Assembly: GCA_016199745.1 (NCBI GenBank)
Contig: JACQFZ010000048.1
Span: 186,001-250,000, forward strand
Direction of reading: 5' to 3'
Source: Gammaproteobacteria bacterium
GTDB lineage: Bacteria > Pseudomonadota > Gammaproteobacteria > Acidiferrobacterales > Sulfurifustaceae
DNA length: 64,000 nt
In this document: positions 42,650 to 52,682 of the stretch, piece by piece
How positions within the stretch are numbered: position 1 is the first letter of the stretch
How the letters are laid out: each line of letters starts with the position of its first letter
Made by a program: the position numbers and the translations under genes
Notes under the pieces: generated by a model
Told to the model about the DNA's origin: nothing
Databases searched by the model: none
What the model saw: only the letters and a program-made list of their open reading frames with translations

Positions 42650-42660
42650 TGAATGAACAC
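42642..42660. promoter_or_regulatory. 19-bp palindrome over the regulator start codon, candidate operator
   Basis: Arms GTGTTCATT and AATGAACAC flank one base. The site touches the -10 hexamer and includes the regulator ATG, so bound protein would block initiation. Position and symmetry suggest the winged-helix regulator binds it and represses itself. Confidence 0.6.
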
Positions 42661-42686
42661 TATAGTCCCATCACCCTTGAGGTCAA
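42659..42686 (-). promoter_or_regulatory. Sigma70-like promoter of the regulator gene
   Basis: On the minus strand TTGACC (42681-42686), 16 bases, TATAGT (42659-42664). Five of six positions match consensus in the -10 and four to five in the -35. Transcription would start within a few bases of the ATG at 42649. No terminator is visible between the regulator and the ops element, so it may also drive the polysaccharide operon. Confidence 0.6.
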
Positions 42687-42701
42687 GCGCGCGGCGGGTT
42701 G

Positions 42702-43214
42702 CTATGACGACTCTATGGTATCGACGCCGATAACCGTGCGCGTCTTTTTACCCAAAATCTCAAGCAACAGGACCACACGGTCCCGACCCGATTTCGCGAG
42801 GAAAATTCCTTCGTATCCAGCCAATGACCCCTCCGTAATTCGTATTCGGCTGCCGGGGCGGTGTTGCTCCACCGGCAACGCATGTATTCCATCGCCGTCC
42901 TCGCGCTGCCGCAATGCCGCTACCAAATCGGTCGGTACCTGCGCCGCTTGCTGACCAAAACGCACCAACGACGCCACTCCCAAGGTCGACCGAATCGGGC
43001 CCCAATTATCAGACTCGTTATCGAGATGAATAAACAAGTAGCGCGGAAACATCGGCCCAACGGTGACTATACGTCGACCCTGACGCTTTCGTGTCTGGTG
43101 GATCAGCGGAAGATACGTTTCGTAACCCTGGCGCGCGAGATTAACTTGCGCCACTGCTTCCTGGTGCGGCTTGGCATAGAGCAAATACCATGCTCTGGAA
43201 GCGACGTCACTCAT
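42702..43214 (-). CDS. rfaH: RfaH-type transcription antiterminator
   Basis: A 170-residue NusG paralogue. The NGN domain has WYLLYAKPHQEAVAQVNLARQGYETYLPL, GPMFPRYLFIHLD and STLGVASLVRFG, all close to E. coli RfaH; the C-terminal KOW region reads GSRIRITEGSLAGYEGIF. RfaH rides on RNA polymerase after loading at ops and couples transcription to translation of long surface-polymer operons. The ATG at 43214 is preferred over a TTG at 43220. It lies 53 bases downstream of hldD and directly upstream of the regulator, which puts the antiterminator next to its target ops site. Confidence 0.92.
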   Translation of the reverse strand: MSDVASRAWYLLYAKPHQEAVAQVNLARQGYETYLPLIHQTRKRQGRRIVTVGPMFPRYLFIHLDNESDNWGPIRSTLGVASLVRFGQQAAQVPTDLVAALRQREDGDGIHALPVEQHRPGSRIRITEGSLAGYEGIFLAKSGRDRVVLLLEILGKKTRTVIGVDTIESS

Positions 43215-43268
43215 TATCAAACCCTGTGCACGGTGGGCAACGACAACTTACCCTAATTCGATACCGGT

Positions 43269-44255
43269 TCACCGCGTCAGCAATTGCTGCATGTATCGCT
43301 CTACACCCTGCTCGACGGTGAGAAACGTCTTCTTGTAACCCGCCTTGCGCAAGCGAGCAATATCCGCCTGCGTAAAACTCTGATACTTGCCCTTCAGCGC
43401 CTCCGGAAATGCGACATATTCGATCAATCCCTGCTGCTGCAACTCGGCTAACGAAAGTGTCGGCTCGCCTTTGCTTTTGCGTACGCTATTGACGACGGCG
43501 CAACCGACGTCGTTAAACGTCTGCGCCCGACCGGTACCGACATTAAAGATGCCGCTCTTGGCCGGATGATCCAAGAAAAATAAATTAACGGCGGTCACGT
43601 CATCGACCGAAATAAAATCGCGCCGCTGTTCGCCGGAGCCATAACCGTCGCAACCTTCGAAAAGTTTGACGCGGCCGGATTCGCGCAGCTGATGAAAGTG
43701 ATGGAACGCAACCGACGCCATACGGCCTTTGTGCGTCTCGCGATCGCCGTACACGTTGAAATAACGAAAGCCGGCGATCTGCGCCGTCTTCTTCGGCAAC
43801 GCACGCCGTACGTACTGATCGAACAGAAACTTGGAGTAGCCGTAGACATTGAGCGGCGCTTCGCATTCACGGTCTTCGCGGAATTCTTTGTTGCCGCCAT
43901 AAACCGCTGCCGACGACGCGTACAAAAATGGAATGCGCTTGCCCTGACAAAAATGCAGCAACGTCTTCGAGTATTCGAAGTTGTTCTGCATCATGTAGCG
44001 GCCGTCGTGTTCCATTGTGTCGGAACATGCGCCTTGATGTAGCACTGCCTTGAATTTCTTGAAGGCGCCGGCTTGCACGCGCGCCAGGAATTCTTGCTTG
44101 TCGAGGTAGTCGGCGATTTCGCAATCTGTCAGATTGCGAAACTTGTCCGCCTTCGTTAGGTTGTCCACGACCAAAACGTCTTTGGCGCCGCGCTGGTTCA
44201 ACGCCTTGACGATATTGGCGCCGACGAAGCCGGCACCACCGGTAACGACGAACAT
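43269..44255 (-). CDS. hldD: ADP-L-glycero-D-manno-heptose 6-epimerase
   Basis: A 328-residue SDR making ADP-L,D-heptose for LPS core. [71 protein letters not shown] and [13 protein letters not shown] are hallmark blocks. Two adjacent ATGs exist (44258 and 44255); the second is better spaced from AGGAGG (four bases). The frame extends upstream to 44396 inside the kinase gene and is ignored. The start overlaps the heptose kinase stop. Confidence 0.93.
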   Translation of the reverse strand: MFVVTGGAGFVGANIVKALNQRGAKDVLVVDNLTKADKFRNLTDCEIADYLDKQEFLARVQAGAFKKFKAVLHQGACSDTMEHDGRYMMQNNFEYSKTLLHFCQGKRIPFLYASSAAVYGGNKEFREDRECEAPLNVYGYSKFLFDQYVRRALPKKTAQIAGFRYFNVYGDRETHKGRMASVAFHHFHQLRESGRVKLFEGCDGYGSGEQRRDFISVDDVTAVNLFFLDHPAKSGIFNVGTGRAQTFNDVGCAVVNSVRKSKGEPTLSLAELQQQGLIEYVAFPEALKGKYQSFTQADIARLRKAGYKKTFLTVEQGVERYMQQLLTR

Positions 44256-45211
44256 CATGCCTCCTGTAACGCGGCTTCGTGCAGAATTTCTTCCGGTGTT
44301 GCCGTCGCCGCACCGAGTTTGCCGACGACGATGCCGGCAGCGATGTTCGCCAAATGCAACGCGTCTTCGACCGAGCTGCCAGCGGCGTAGGCGCAACCAA
44401 CGGTAGCGATCACGCTATCGCCGGCGCCGGTGACGTCGAACACCTCGCGCGCTCGTGCCGGCAGATGCGCTACGCGATTAGTTTTATCGATCAGGCTCAT
44501 GCCATCTTCGCCGCGCGTCACCAGCAACCCCTCCAAATCCAACGCCGCTACCATGGCCTGCGCCTTGCGTTCTAAATCAGCGTTGTCGCGAAACTTACCG
44601 GCGACTTGCTCGAACTCTTTGCGGTTAGGTGTAATCAATGTCGCGCGTCGATAGTGACTGTAGTCATCGCCTTTGGGATCAACCACCACCGGCACATCGG
44701 CGTCGCGTGCCGCGGTAATCATTTCTTGTACGTAACCCAAGCCGCCCTTGCCGTAATCGGAAAGAATGACGACGTCGAAATCACGCAAATGTTCGAGGTA
44801 ATAATCGAGCAGTTTTACCCGTGCGTCTTTACTGGCCTGCGATTCGAAATCGATTCGAATTAGTTGCTGATTACGTGAAATAACACGCAACTTGACGGTG
44901 GTGTTGATGCACTTGTCGCGATAGAGCCCGCATTCAACACCGTCCGTCTGCAGCAGTCGTTGCAAACTGTCGGCCTCGGCATCGTCACCGGTAATGGACA
45001 GTAGCCGACATTGCGCGCCGAGCGTACGTACGACCCGGGCAACGTTGGCGGCACCGCCCGGACGTTCGTCCGTACGCGTCACCGCAACTACCGGCACCGG
45101 CGCCTCCGGCGAGATGCGCTCGACACCACCATGCCAGTAACGATCGAGCATGGCATCACCCACGACTAGCACGCGGCAACGGGCAATATCACTAAGTAAT
45201 TGATTCAACAT
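44255..45211 (-). CDS. rfaE1: D-glycero-beta-D-manno-heptose-7-phosphate kinase (monofunctional)
   Basis: A 318-residue PfkB/ribokinase-family kinase, equal to the N-terminal half of E. coli Hld[64 protein letters not shown] and the catalytic [14 protein letters not shown] are visible. The C-terminal adenylyltransferase domain is absent, so a separate HldC/RfaE2 must be encoded elsewhere. The ATG at 45211 is preferred over a TTG at 45256. It is coupled to hldD. Confidence 0.92.
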   Translation of the reverse strand: MLNQLLSDIARCRVLVVGDAMLDRYWHGGVERISPEAPVPVVAVTRTDERPGGAANVARVVRTLGAQCRLLSITGDDAEADSLQRLLQTDGVECGLYRDKCINTTVKLRVISRNQQLIRIDFESQASKDARVKLLDYYLEHLRDFDVVILSDYGKGGLGYVQEMITAARDADVPVVVDPKGDDYSHYRRATLITPNRKEFEQVAGKFRDNADLERKAQAMVAALDLEGLLVTRGEDGMSLIDKTNRVAHLPARAREVFDVTGAGDSVIATVGCAYAAGSSVEDALHLANIAAGIVVGKLGAATATPEEILHEAALQEA

Positions 45212-45284
45212 GTTGGTCGATTCGCCTCTTGGCGGGCGCAATGGTATCAGGGCCAAGTTAGCCGCTGTAGTCGGTAATCGGACA

Positions 45285-45983
45285 TTACGGTCCGGCTATC
45301 TCGTGCTCAATAGCCGCGAGCGTCGCCAACGGATCCGGCGCACGCGTGATCGGCCGGCCGATCACCAACAAATCCGCGCCTTCGGCGATCGCCTGCGCCG
45401 GCGTCAGCACGCGCTGCTGATCGCCGATCGCGCTACCCGTCGGGCGGATTCCGGGTGTCACTAGTAAAAAGCCGGCGCCGAATCGCTGCCGCAGCGCCCG
45501 CGCCTCGGTCGGCGCGCAGACGACACCATCGAGCCCAGCAACATGAGCGAGCTCCGCCAATTTCAGCGCACGGTCGGCGAGACTTTCACCCAAACCGATT
45601 TCACGCACGTCGGCAGTGCTGAGACTGGTCAGTAAGGTCACGCCGATTACGCGCGGCCGATCGGCTGCCTCGCCGACACCGCGCCGCGCTGCCGCCATCA
45701 TGGCACTGCCGCCAAGGCAATGGACGGTCAGCAAGCGGGTACCGAGATGACTGAGCTGTCGGCAAGCCTGTTCGACGGTATTAGGAATATCGTGCAATTT
45801 AAGATCGAGGAATACGTCAAACCCACGGGCGACAACTTCGCGAACCAGATTTGGGCCAGCGGCGGTAAAAAGTTCGAGCCCGACTTTAAGCTGACACTGT
45901 CCAGGCACCAGCCGATCGACGAACGCGAGCGCCTCATCAGCGATAGCAAAATCAAGAGCGACAATGACGCGTGGTTGATTCAT
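45285..45983 (-). CDS. pyrF: Orotidine 5'-phosphate decarboxylase
   Basis: A 232-residue TIM-barrel enzyme converting OMP to UMP in pyrimidine synthesis. VIVALDFA, QLKVGLELFTAAGP, the catalytic charged network in VFLDLKLHDIPNTV, and LVTPGIRPTG plus VIGRPITRAPDP at the phosphate-binding end are all present. The ATG at 45983 overlaps the lapB stop as TGATG with GGAG just upstream; a frame to 46016 exists but is less likely. lapB-pyrF adjacency is common in gammaproteobacteria. Confidence 0.95.
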   Translation of the reverse strand: MNQPRVIVALDFAIADEALAFVDRLVPGQCQLKVGLELFTAAGPNLVREVVARGFDVFLDLKLHDIPNTVEQACRQLSHLGTRLLTVHCLGGSAMMAAARRGVGEAADRPRVIGVTLLTSLSTADVREIGLGESLADRALKLAELAHVAGLDGVVCAPTEARALRQRFGAGFLLVTPGIRPTGSAIGDQQRVLTPAQAIAEGADLLVIGRPITRAPDPLATLAAIEHEIAGP

Positions 45984-47167
45984 CAGCTCTCCACCACCGG
46001 TTTCACGGTATTCCAACGGCTACAGCTGGGACACAGCCAATGCAAGCTGCGACCCTTGAAGCCGCACTGCTGACAGGCGTACCCCTGATGTTGCTTACGT
46101 AAGTCTTCGATAATGCCTTTGAGCAGTAATAAATCGCGCTTAACGGTGTCGTCAGCCTGCTCGAGATTGAGCTCGAGCAATTGATAAAGACCATGGACGT
46201 TGGGTTGACGACGCAGCGACTCGACGATGAATCGCTCGGCTGCCTTTACACCGTCGCGCCGCTTGATAATGTCGGCGAACGTCAGTGTCAGCGATACCGC
46301 CGCGTGGCGCTCCTGTGCATCGCTGAAAAACTCGTACAACCCCTGCTCGTCATCCAACTGCCGATAAGCCTCGGCGATACGGCTGGCGACTTCGCTGAAG
46401 TAATGGGCATCCTGGTCTTCGACGCGTCGCCACGCCTTGATGGCTTCGCGCTGACGTCCCTCTTTAACTTCGATATCGCCTAGAACGATGCTAGCGCGCA
46501 CGCAATTGCCGTCTGCCGCCAATGCCTGCTTCAGGAATTCACGAGCAGCGGTTAGGTTAGCTTTGGTAAACGCTTGTTCGGCCAGCTCGCAGTAATACTG
46601 GGCGATGATCGCGTCCATATTCTTGCCGGAAGCGCGCGCCAACTTCCGGCTCGTCTGGATCGCCTTTTCCCACTCCTTCTCCTGTTGATAAATATTCAAC
46701 AGTAAGCGCAACGCTTGTTCACTGTGCGCGCGGATCTCGGCGAGTTCGAGGAACAAGTTCTCGGCGCGATCGAACAGACCGGCTTTGAAGTAGTCCTGCG
46801 CCAGCTCGAGTAGCGCGTATGTGCGCTGCTCGCGATCCAGCGTCGGGCGGGCAATCAGGTTTTGATGAATGCGGATGGCGCGCTCGACTTCACCGCGCCG
46901 GCGAAATAAATTGCCGAGTGCTAAGTGCGTCTCGACCGTATCGGAGTTGACCTCGAGCACCTGGATAAAGATCTCGATGGCCTTGTCGGGCTGCTCGTTG
47001 AGCAGGAAGTTCAAACCCTTGAAATACGCCGACGGCAGGTCGAGCGTCTTGTTAGACTGGCGCTTGGCGTCGAAACGAGCGATCCAATAGCCGGACAACG
47101 CCGCCAGCGGTAGGAGCAAGCCTACCAACAGGTCATAACCGCTGAGCGTTATTCCGCTAAATGACAT
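45983..47167 (-). CDS. lapB: Lipopolysaccharide assembly protein B
   Basis: A 394-residue inner-membrane-anchored protein. Residues 6-26 form one membrane segment (YDLLVGLLLPLAALSGYWIA), residues about 45-350 hold TPR repeats, and a rubredoxin-like zinc module at the end has CQQCG and CPSCSRW. In E. coli LapB directs FtsH to degrade LpxC and so sets LPS levels. The ATG at 47167 overlaps the lapA stop by 11 bases, so the pair is coupled. Placement beside heptose and O-antigen genes is consistent with an LPS function. Confidence 0.94.
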   Translation of the reverse strand: MSFSGITLSGYDLLVGLLLPLAALSGYWIARFDAKRQSNKTLDLPSAYFKGLNFLLNEQPDKAIEIFIQVLEVNSDTVETHLALGNLFRRRGEVERAIRIHQNLIARPTLDREQRTYALLELAQDYFKAGLFDRAENLFLELAEIRAHSEQALRLLLNIYQQEKEWEKAIQTSRKLARASGKNMDAIIAQYYCELAEQAFTKANLTAAREFLKQALAADGNCVRASIVLGDIEVKEGRQREAIKAWRRVEDQDAHYFSEVASRIAEAYRQLDDEQGLYEFFSDAQERHAAVSLTLTFADIIKRRDGVKAAERFIVESLRRQPNVHGLYQLLELNLEQADDTVKRDLLLLKGIIEDLRKQHQGYACQQCGFKGRSLHWLCPSCSRWNTVKPVVES

Positions 47168-47453
47168 CTTTGATCGGCAGCGCCCGCAAGTTCATCACTT
47201 CTTGCTCGATCTGGCGAATGTCTTTGCGTGCCTGCACCAATTGCCGCTGCATGCGAATAACCATGCGCAATCCGGCGAGATAACCGATGGCGATGCCAAT
47301 TGCGAGCGTGCTCAGTAGCGCCAGCGATAACGGACCGCGCCAATTTACACCGAGGTAATAAGCAAGTTCGATGTCCTGATGATTTTTCAGCGCGAAGGTA
47401 ATGCCAAACAGCAGGGTGACGACGATCACGACAAAATAAAACGCACGCTTCAT
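47157..47453 (-). CDS. lapA: Lipopolysaccharide assembly protein A
   Basis: A 98-residue protein with two membrane segments (about 4-21 and 42-63) joined by FALKNHQDIELAYYLGVNWRGP, a typical DUF1049/LapA arrangement, and a coiled C-terminus (MQRQLVQARKDIRQIEQEV). It partners LapB in LPS regulation. AAGGAGG precedes the ATG at 47453 at short spacing. A stable palindromic hairpin lies just upstream. Confidence 0.92.
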   Translation of the reverse strand: MKRAFYFVVIVVTLLFGITFALKNHQDIELAYYLGVNWRGPLSLALLSTLAIGIAIGYLAGLRMVIRMQRQLVQARKDIRQIEQEVMNLRALPIKDVI

Positions 47454-47469
47454 GCCGCCTCCTTAAAGA

Positions 47470-47487
47470 AAGCCGCCGCGGCGGCTT
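47470..47487 (-). terminator. Hairpin with short U-tract just upstream of lapA (terminator or attenuator-like)
   Basis: AGCCGCCG and CGGCGGCT form a 16-bp perfect palindrome, flanked by A/T pairs; on the minus strand it is followed by TTTCTTT and then the lapA ribosome binding site. The stem is GC-rich, but the loop is tight. It could attenuate transcription entering lapA or control translation. Confidence 0.4.
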
Positions 47488-47602
47488 AATCCGTGAGCAA
47501 AAGGTCCGGAGCGAGGCGCATAGGCGCCGCCGCTCGCAAGTTGGAAAAAGCCTCGAATAGACTTTCTCAACCTACCTATTTTCTAATTTTTTCAGGTCAT
47601 AA

Positions 47603-47635
47603 AAAAACGGCATTGATAACCCAAATGCCGTTTTT
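47603..47635 (-). terminator. Rho-independent terminator after ihfB
   Basis: AAAAACGGCATT (47603-47614) pairs with AATGCCGTTTTT (47624-47635) across a nine-base loop. On the minus strand the stem ends in seven T. It lies 25 bases after the ihfB stop and would work in both directions. The remaining 130 bases to lapA hold the palindrome listed separately and no gene. Confidence 0.85.
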
Positions 47636-47659
47636 GCTTCCCGCATAACGGAAAGCGAT

Positions 47660-47962
47660 TTAACCAGGTGCCGGTGCCGAATTATCGCTATCGACCCGTT
47701 CACGCAATTCCTTGCCAGGTTTGAAGTGAGGAACGAACTTGTCCGGAACATGCACTGCCGCCCCTGTCTTCGGATTACGGCCGACCCGCGGCGGACGATA
47801 ATGCAGCGAGAAACTGCCGAAGCCACGCACCTCGATCCGCTCTCCGGCCGCTAACGCCGCAGACATCTGCTCGAGCAACTCTTTGACGGCCAGTTCGACA
47901 TCACGGTAATCGAGCTGCGGCTGCTTGGCAGCCAGCGCATTGATGAGTTCTGATTTCGTCAT
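47660..47962 (-). CDS. ihfB: Integration host factor subunit beta
   Basis: A 100-residue DNA-bending HU/IHF protein, forming a heterodimer with Ihf[18 protein letters not shown], the beta-arm region [31 protein letters not shown] and [11 protein letters not shown] are diagnostic. Length is normal, with a short acidic/Pro tail. It follows rpsA by 59 bases and ends at a strong terminator. In several gammaproteobacteria this gene borders the O-antigen locus. Confidence 0.96.
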   Translation of the reverse strand: MTKSELINALAAKQPQLDYRDVELAVKELLEQMSAALAAGERIEVRGFGSFSLHYRPPRVGRNPKTGAAVHVPDKFVPHFKPGKELRERVDSDNSAPAPG

Positions 47963-48021
47963 CGTCCTTTTCCTATAGGAAATGCGCCGGCCAATTTCAA
48001 GCTAGACAAGCATTGCTTCCG

Positions 48022-49707
48022 TTACTCCTCGACGCTGTCTTGGGCGCCGAGTTTTTCCTTGAGCTTGTCGCCCAAGGTCGAAGTACCGGAAGATGGCTTG
48101 CGCGTGTACTCCTGCACCGCCTCGTTCTCTTCTTCCAGGTCCTTCGCCCGCACCGACAACGACAACTTGCGGTTTTTACGGTCGATGGTGGTGATCTTGG
48201 CCTCGACCTCGTCGCCTTCCTTCAGCACCGAACGCGCATCTTCGATGCGGTCACGGCCCAATTCGGAAGCACGAAGATAGCCTTCGATCTCTTCACCAAG
48301 CTTAATGGTCGCACCCTTCGCCTCGACGGCGATGACGATACCTTTAACGACCGAGCCCTTACCGTTGACGGTGACGAAGTTCGAGAACGGATCGCCTTCG
48401 AGCTGCTTGATGCCGAGCGAAATGCGCTCGCGTTCCGGGTCGATGGCGAGAATGATTGCTTCGACGTCGTCGCCCTTCTTGTAGTTACGCACGGCTTCTT
48501 CGCCTGGCGCGCCCCAGGAAAGGTCGGACAAGTGCACGAGACCGTCGATGCCGCCTTCGAGACCGATGAACACACCGAAGTCGGTGATCGACTTGATCTT
48601 GCCTTTGATGTGTTCGTTCTTATTGTGGTTCGCGGCGAATTCCTGCCACGGGTTCGGCTGGCACTGCTTCATGCCGAGCGAGATACGACGACGCTCGGTG
48701 TCGATGTCGAGCACCATGACCTCGACCTCGTCGCCCAACTGCACGACCTTGGTCGGGTGGATATTCTTATTGGTCCAGTCCATTTCGGAGACGTGCACCA
48801 GGCCTTCGACGCCCGGCTCGATCTCGACGAACGCGCCGTAGTCGGTGATGTTGGTGACCTTACCGAACAGACGCGCGCCTTCCGGATAACGGCGGGTGAT
48901 GTCGACCCACGGATCATCGCCGAGCTGCTTGAGACCGAGCGAAACGCGGTTGCGCTCGCGGTCGTAACGCAGAACTTTGGCTTCGATCTCGTCGCCGATC
49001 TTGAGGACTTCGGACGGATGCTTGACGCGCTTCCAGGCGAGGTCGGTGATGTGCAACAGACCATCGATGCCGCCCAAGTCCACGAACGCGCCGTAATCGG
49101 TGAGGTTCTTGACCACGCCCTTGACCGTCTGCCCCTCTTCGAGGTTCGACAGCAATGCTTGGCGTTCGGCGGAAATTTCTTTCTCGACGACAGCGCGACG
49201 CGAAACAACGACGTTCGAACGCTTGCGGTCGATCTTGATGACTTTGAATTCGAGTTCTTTGCCTTCGAGGTAACTCGGATCGCGCACCGGGCGCACATCG
49301 ACGAGCGAGCTTGGCAAAAATGCACGGATGCCGTTGACGGCGACGGTGTAGCCGCCCTTCACCTTACCGGTCATGACGCCGGTGACAACCGACTGAACTT
49401 CGAAAGCCTTCTCCAAATCTTCCCAGGCCTTGACGCGCATCGCCTTCTCGCGCGACAGCAAGGTCTCGCCGGTGCCGTCTTCGAGCGACTCGATAACGAC
49501 TTCGACGGTGTCGCCGATCTTGACGTGCAATACGCCGAGAGCGTCTTTGAATTGGATAGAGGGGATAACGCCTTCTGACTTGAGGCCGGCGTTGACGATC
49601 ACCACTTCATCGTCGACAAAAACCACTTCACCGGAAATCAGTTGGCCCGACTGCAAACGCGTTTTATGCAGGCTTTCTTCGAACAGTTGCGCAAAACTTT
49701 CAGCCAT
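48022..49707 (-). CDS. rpsA: 30S ribosomal protein S1
   Basis: A 561-residue protein of six S1 RNA-binding domains, each recognisable by repeats such as [50 protein letters not shown] and [25 protein letters not shown] shown here in part (the glycine/phenylalanine blocks lie near 200, 285 and 370). It brings mRNA to the 30S subunit. Start [13 protein letters not shown] at 49707. The cmk stop is 103 bases upstream; that gap shows no gene. A long opposite-strand ORF in this span is a codon-bias shadow. Confidence 0.97.
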   Translation of the reverse strand: MAESFAQLFEESLHKTRLQSGQLISGEVVFVDDEVVIVNAGLKSEGVIPSIQFKDALGVLHVKIGDTVEVVIESLEDGTGETLLSREKAMRVKAWEDLEKAFEVQSVVTGVMTGKVKGGYTVAVNGIRAFLPSSLVDVRPVRDPSYLEGKELEFKVIKIDRKRSNVVVSRRAVVEKEISAERQALLSNLEEGQTVKGVVKNLTDYGAFVDLGGIDGLLHITDLAWKRVKHPSEVLKIGDEIEAKVLRYDRERNRVSLGLKQLGDDPWVDITRRYPEGARLFGKVTNITDYGAFVEIEPGVEGLVHVSEMDWTNKNIHPTKVVQLGDEVEVMVLDIDTERRRISLGMKQCQPNPWQEFAANHNKNEHIKGKIKSITDFGVFIGLEGGIDGLVHLSDLSWGAPGEEAVRNYKKGDDVEAIILAIDPERERISLGIKQLEGDPFSNFVTVNGKGSVVKGIVIAVEAKGATIKLGEEIEGYLRASELGRDRIEDARSVLKEGDEVEAKITTIDRKNRKLSLSVRAKDLEEENEAVQEYTRKPSSGTSTLGDKLKEKLGAQDSVEE

Positions 49708-49810
49708 AACTCTCCACGAGGACAGATACCTGAATGGTCCGAGACCAGTTGTTGAAGTTTCGAGATTCGTTTACGCCGAGCTAAGAAGGAACTCGGACCT
49801 GCTGAAAACG

Positions 49811-50482
49811 TTAACGTTTATGCAGCAGACTCTCGATGCGATCGACCACCTCGGAAATGCTTAAATCGGAGGTATCTAAAATGTGGGCGTCCGCAGCGGG
49901 CTTGAGCGGTGATGCTTCACGAGCGGCATCACGCGCATCACGTTCACGAATCTCGTCCAAAAGCCGGCGCAGGTTAACATCGAACCCCTTTTCCTTCAAC
50001 TGTTTATACCTGCGTTCAGCTCGTACCTCGGCACTCGCCGTAAGGAATACCTTTATTAAAGCATCGGGAAAAACCGTCGTGCCCATATCCCGACCATCGG
50101 CCACCAACCCCGGTGGCCGGCGTAAGGCATGTTGTTTATGCAACAAGGCTTTACGTACCGACGGCAATGCTGCCACCCGGGAGGCAGCGGCACCTGAGCT
50201 TTCAGTTCGCAAATCGTCGCCAACCTCTTCACCCTGCAGCAAAATCTCGGGCGCCCCATCGGCACGTGGCAGAAACTCGACGTCGAGACTTAGCGCCAGT
50301 TGGGCAACGACCGGCTCATCGGCCAAGTCCACACCGGCACGGTTCGCCGCCAGCCCAACCAGGCGATATAGCGCACCGCTGTCCAAAAAGTGCCACCCAA
50401 GACGGGTCGCCAGGATTTGACAGACAGTCCCCTTGCCCGAACCACTCGGGCCGTCGACGGTAATGACGGGTGTGTGCTCCAT
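49811..50482 (-). CDS. cmk: Cytidylate kinase
   Basis: A 223-residue P-loop kinase phosphorylating CMP and d[21 protein letters not shown] is the P-loop, [13 protein letters not shown] the CMP-binding part, and [15 protein letters not shown] with [14 protein letters not shown] the lid region. The ATG at 50482 (MEHTP) is preferred over a GTG at 50494 that overlaps the aroA stop. CMP recycling is relevant because CMP-ulosonate transferases release CMP, though the gene is housekeeping. Confidence 0.95.
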   Translation of the reverse strand: MEHTPVITVDGPSGSGKGTVCQILATRLGWHFLDSGALYRLVGLAANRAGVDLADEPVVAQLALSLDVEFLPRADGAPEILLQGEEVGDDLRTESSGAAASRVAALPSVRKALLHKQHALRRPPGLVADGRDMGTTVFPDALIKVFLTASAEVRAERRYKQLKEKGFDVNLRRLLDEIRERDARDAAREASPLKPAADAHILDTSDLSISEVVDRIESLLHKR

Positions 50483-50486
50483 CCGA

Positions 50487-51800
50487 TTAACCACCCTCTT
50501 GCACGTCGACCCTCAAACCGGCGCGGCGCGCCAAATCCGCAAATCCGGGAAATGAGGTATCCACGTTCTTACAATCACGCACGACGATCGATCGCTGCGA
50601 GGTCAGTGCCGCCATCGAAAACGCCATGGCAATACGATGGTCGCCAAGGCTGTCGACGACACCGCCCTGCGCCATCCCGCCTTGAACCACCATTCCGTCC
50701 GCGGTCTCGCGCACCGGAATGCCGATCGCCATAAGTCCGCGCGCCGTTGCCGCGATCCGATCGCTTTCTTTGACACGTAGCTCTTCGGCGCCTGAAAGAA
50801 TCGTTTCGCCTTCCGCATTCGCCGCCGCAATCATCAGCACCGGCAACTCATCGATCGCCAGCGGCACTTGGTCTTCAGGAATATGAATGCCGCGCAAACG
50901 GGCCGAGCGAACACGAATATCGGCCACCGGTTCTCCGCCCACTTCGCGTTGGTTCAACAGCGCAATATCAGCACCCATTAATCGCAAAATATTAAGCACG
51001 CCGATGCGCGTTGGGTTTATGCCAACATGTTCGAGAATTAACTCCGAATCGGCGGCAATCGAAGCGCCGACCAGAAAAAACGCCGCCGACGAAATGTCCG
51101 CCGGCACATCGACGTCACAAGCGTGCAACTGTCCGCCGCCGCGAACACGCGCCGTAGCGCCGGCGACAACGACGTCATAGCCGAATCCACGCAACATGCG
51201 TTCGGTGTGATCGCGTGTCGGCGCCGGTTCAGTCACGGAGGTTTCACCGTCGGCATACAGACCCGCGAGCAAAACCGACGACTTTACCTGCGCGCTCGGC
51301 ATCGACAGCGGATAGTCGATGCCGCGCAACTTGCGAGCGCCGCGAATCCGCAGCGGCGGGCAACCACCGTCGGCGGTTTCGATCAACGCTCCCATACTAT
51401 TGAGCGGTTCGGATACGCGCCGCATCGGTCGCTTCGACAACGACTCATCGCCGATCAACGTCGATTCGAACGGCTGGCCGGCGAGCAGCCCGGCCATTAA
51501 ACGCATGGCCGTACCGGAGTTGCCCATGTCGAGCGGTTGCGTCGGCGCATTGAGCCCGTGCATACCGACACCCTCGATCGTCAGCCGCCCTGCCGTCGGT
51601 CCGTCAGCCGGCACACCCATCGCTCGGAATGCCGCCAGTGTGCACAGCACGTCGTCGCCTTCCAGCAAGCCGGTGATTTGCGTTGTGCCGTCGGCCAACG
51701 AACCCAACATGACGGCCCGATGCGAGATGGACTTGTCGCCCGGCACTCGCAACGCGCCACGCAGACGTCCGCCGGACGCCACGCGATAATCGATTCTCAT
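50487..51800 (-). CDS. aroA: 3-phosphoshikimate 1-carboxyvinyltransferase (EPSP synthase)
   Basis: A 437-residue EPSP synthase. [18 protein letters not shown] (22-39), [32 protein letters not shown] and [17 protein letters not shown] are class-defining. It adds the enolpyruvyl group of PEP to shikimate-3-phosphate. The ATG at 51800 lies three bases after the tyrA stop, with GGAG eight bases upstream. In P. aeruginosa tyrA and aroA are fused; here they are separate but adjacent. Confidence 0.96.
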   Translation of the reverse strand: MRIDYRVASGGRLRGALRVPGDKSISHRAVMLGSLADGTTQITGLLEGDDVLCTLAAFRAMGVPADGPTAGRLTIEGVGMHGLNAPTQPLDMGNSGTAMRLMAGLLAGQPFESTLIGDESLSKRPMRRVSEPLNSMGALIETADGGCPPLRIRGARKLRGIDYPLSMPSAQVKSSVLLAGLYADGETSVTEPAPTRDHTERMLRGFGYDVVVAGATARVRGGGQLHACDVDVPADISSAAFFLVGASIAADSELILEHVGINPTRIGVLNILRLMGADIALLNQREVGGEPVADIRVRSARLRGIHIPEDQVPLAIDELPVLMIAAANAEGETILSGAEELRVKESDRIAATARGLMAIGIPVRETADGMVVQGGMAQGGVVDSLGDHRIAMAFSMAALTSQRSIVVRDCKNVDTSFPGFADLARRAGLRVDVQEGG

Positions 51801-51803
51801 AAA

Positions 51804-52682
51804 TTAATCTCCAGCTGTACTCGGGCCTGACCCCAGCTGCTCGCGCGCGCGCTTAGCGCGCCCGAAGGTCTCGTACAGCCATTGGCCGTCACCACGCTCG
51901 ATCGCTTCCGACAGCGCATCGAGGTCCTCTTGATACTGCCGCAACAACGCCAGCAGTTCCTTCCGGTTGGCAAGACAGATGTCACGCCACATGGTGGGAT
52001 CGCTGGCGGCAATACGTGTGAAATCACGAAATCCGCCGCCAGAGCAATCGAAAATAGAACGGTGTTCGTCCATGCGCACGATCATATCGACTAGTGCGTA
52101 CGACAACGCGTGCGGTAAATGACTGCTGGCAGCCAGGATGCGATCGTGCTCGGTGGCGGACATATCAATCACGGTGGCGCCGGTCGCCGCCCACATCGTT
52201 CGCACACGATCCAATGCCTCGACATTGGTCTCCGGTTCCGGCGTCAATACCACACGCCGCTGCTCGAACAAATCGACGATCGACGCTGCTGCACCGGAAC
52301 GTTCGGTGCCGGCAATGGGATGGCCCGGAACAAAATCGGCAAAGCGATCACCGAGTGCAGCGCGGGCGTCATCGACGACCGGAACCTTAACGCTGCCGAC
52401 ATCCGTCACCACCGCATTCGGCGCCAGTGCCGGCCGAATATCCGCCAAAACACTAGGCATTGCTCCAATCGGCACAGCGACAACAACCATATCGGCGTTT
52501 CGCACGGCGCCGGCGATGTTGGTCTCGGCACTATCGATGATATCGAGGCGAACCGCATCTTCGAGATTCGCCAGCGAGCGCCCATAGCCCACCACCTCAC
52601 CGACTGCATCGGCGGCGCGCAATGCGCGCGCCAGCGAGCCGCCGATCAGGCCGACACCGATGATGCACAGACGCGCGATCAT
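51804..52682 (-). CDS. tyrA: Prephenate dehydrogenase
   Basis: A 292-residue NAD-dependent enzyme of tyrosine synthesis. The Rossmann motif is IIGVGLIGGSLARALR, VVVAVPIGAMPSVL and VTDVGSVKVPV follow, PGHPIAGTERSG carries the catalytic His, and MSATEHDRILAASSHLPH is the substrate segment. It lacks a chorismate mutase domain, which is on PheA here. The ATG at 52682 overlaps the hisC stop (ATGA). Confidence 0.95.
   Translation of the reverse strand: MIARLCIIGVGLIGGSLARALRAADAVGEVVGYGRSLANLEDAVRLDIIDSAETNIAGAVRNADMVVVAVPIGAMPSVLADIRPALAPNAVVTDVGSVKVPVVDDARAALGDRFADFVPGHPIAGTERSGAAASIVDLFEQRRVVLTPEPETNVEALDRVRTMWAATGATVIDMSATEHDRILAASSHLPHALSYALVDMIVRMDEHRSIFDCSGGGFRDFTRIAASDPTMWRDICLANRKELLALLRQYQEDLDALSEAIERGDGQWLYETFGRAKRAREQLGSGPSTAGD

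Noticed and set aside
44255-45211. Bifunctional HldE
   Set aside because: The protein ends after the kinase domain and no adenylyltransferase domain follows; the next gene is hldD.
48013-49578. 521-codon open frame on the plus strand
   Set aside because: Antisense to rpsA; its composition follows from the repetitive S1-domain codons and no protein family is recognisable.
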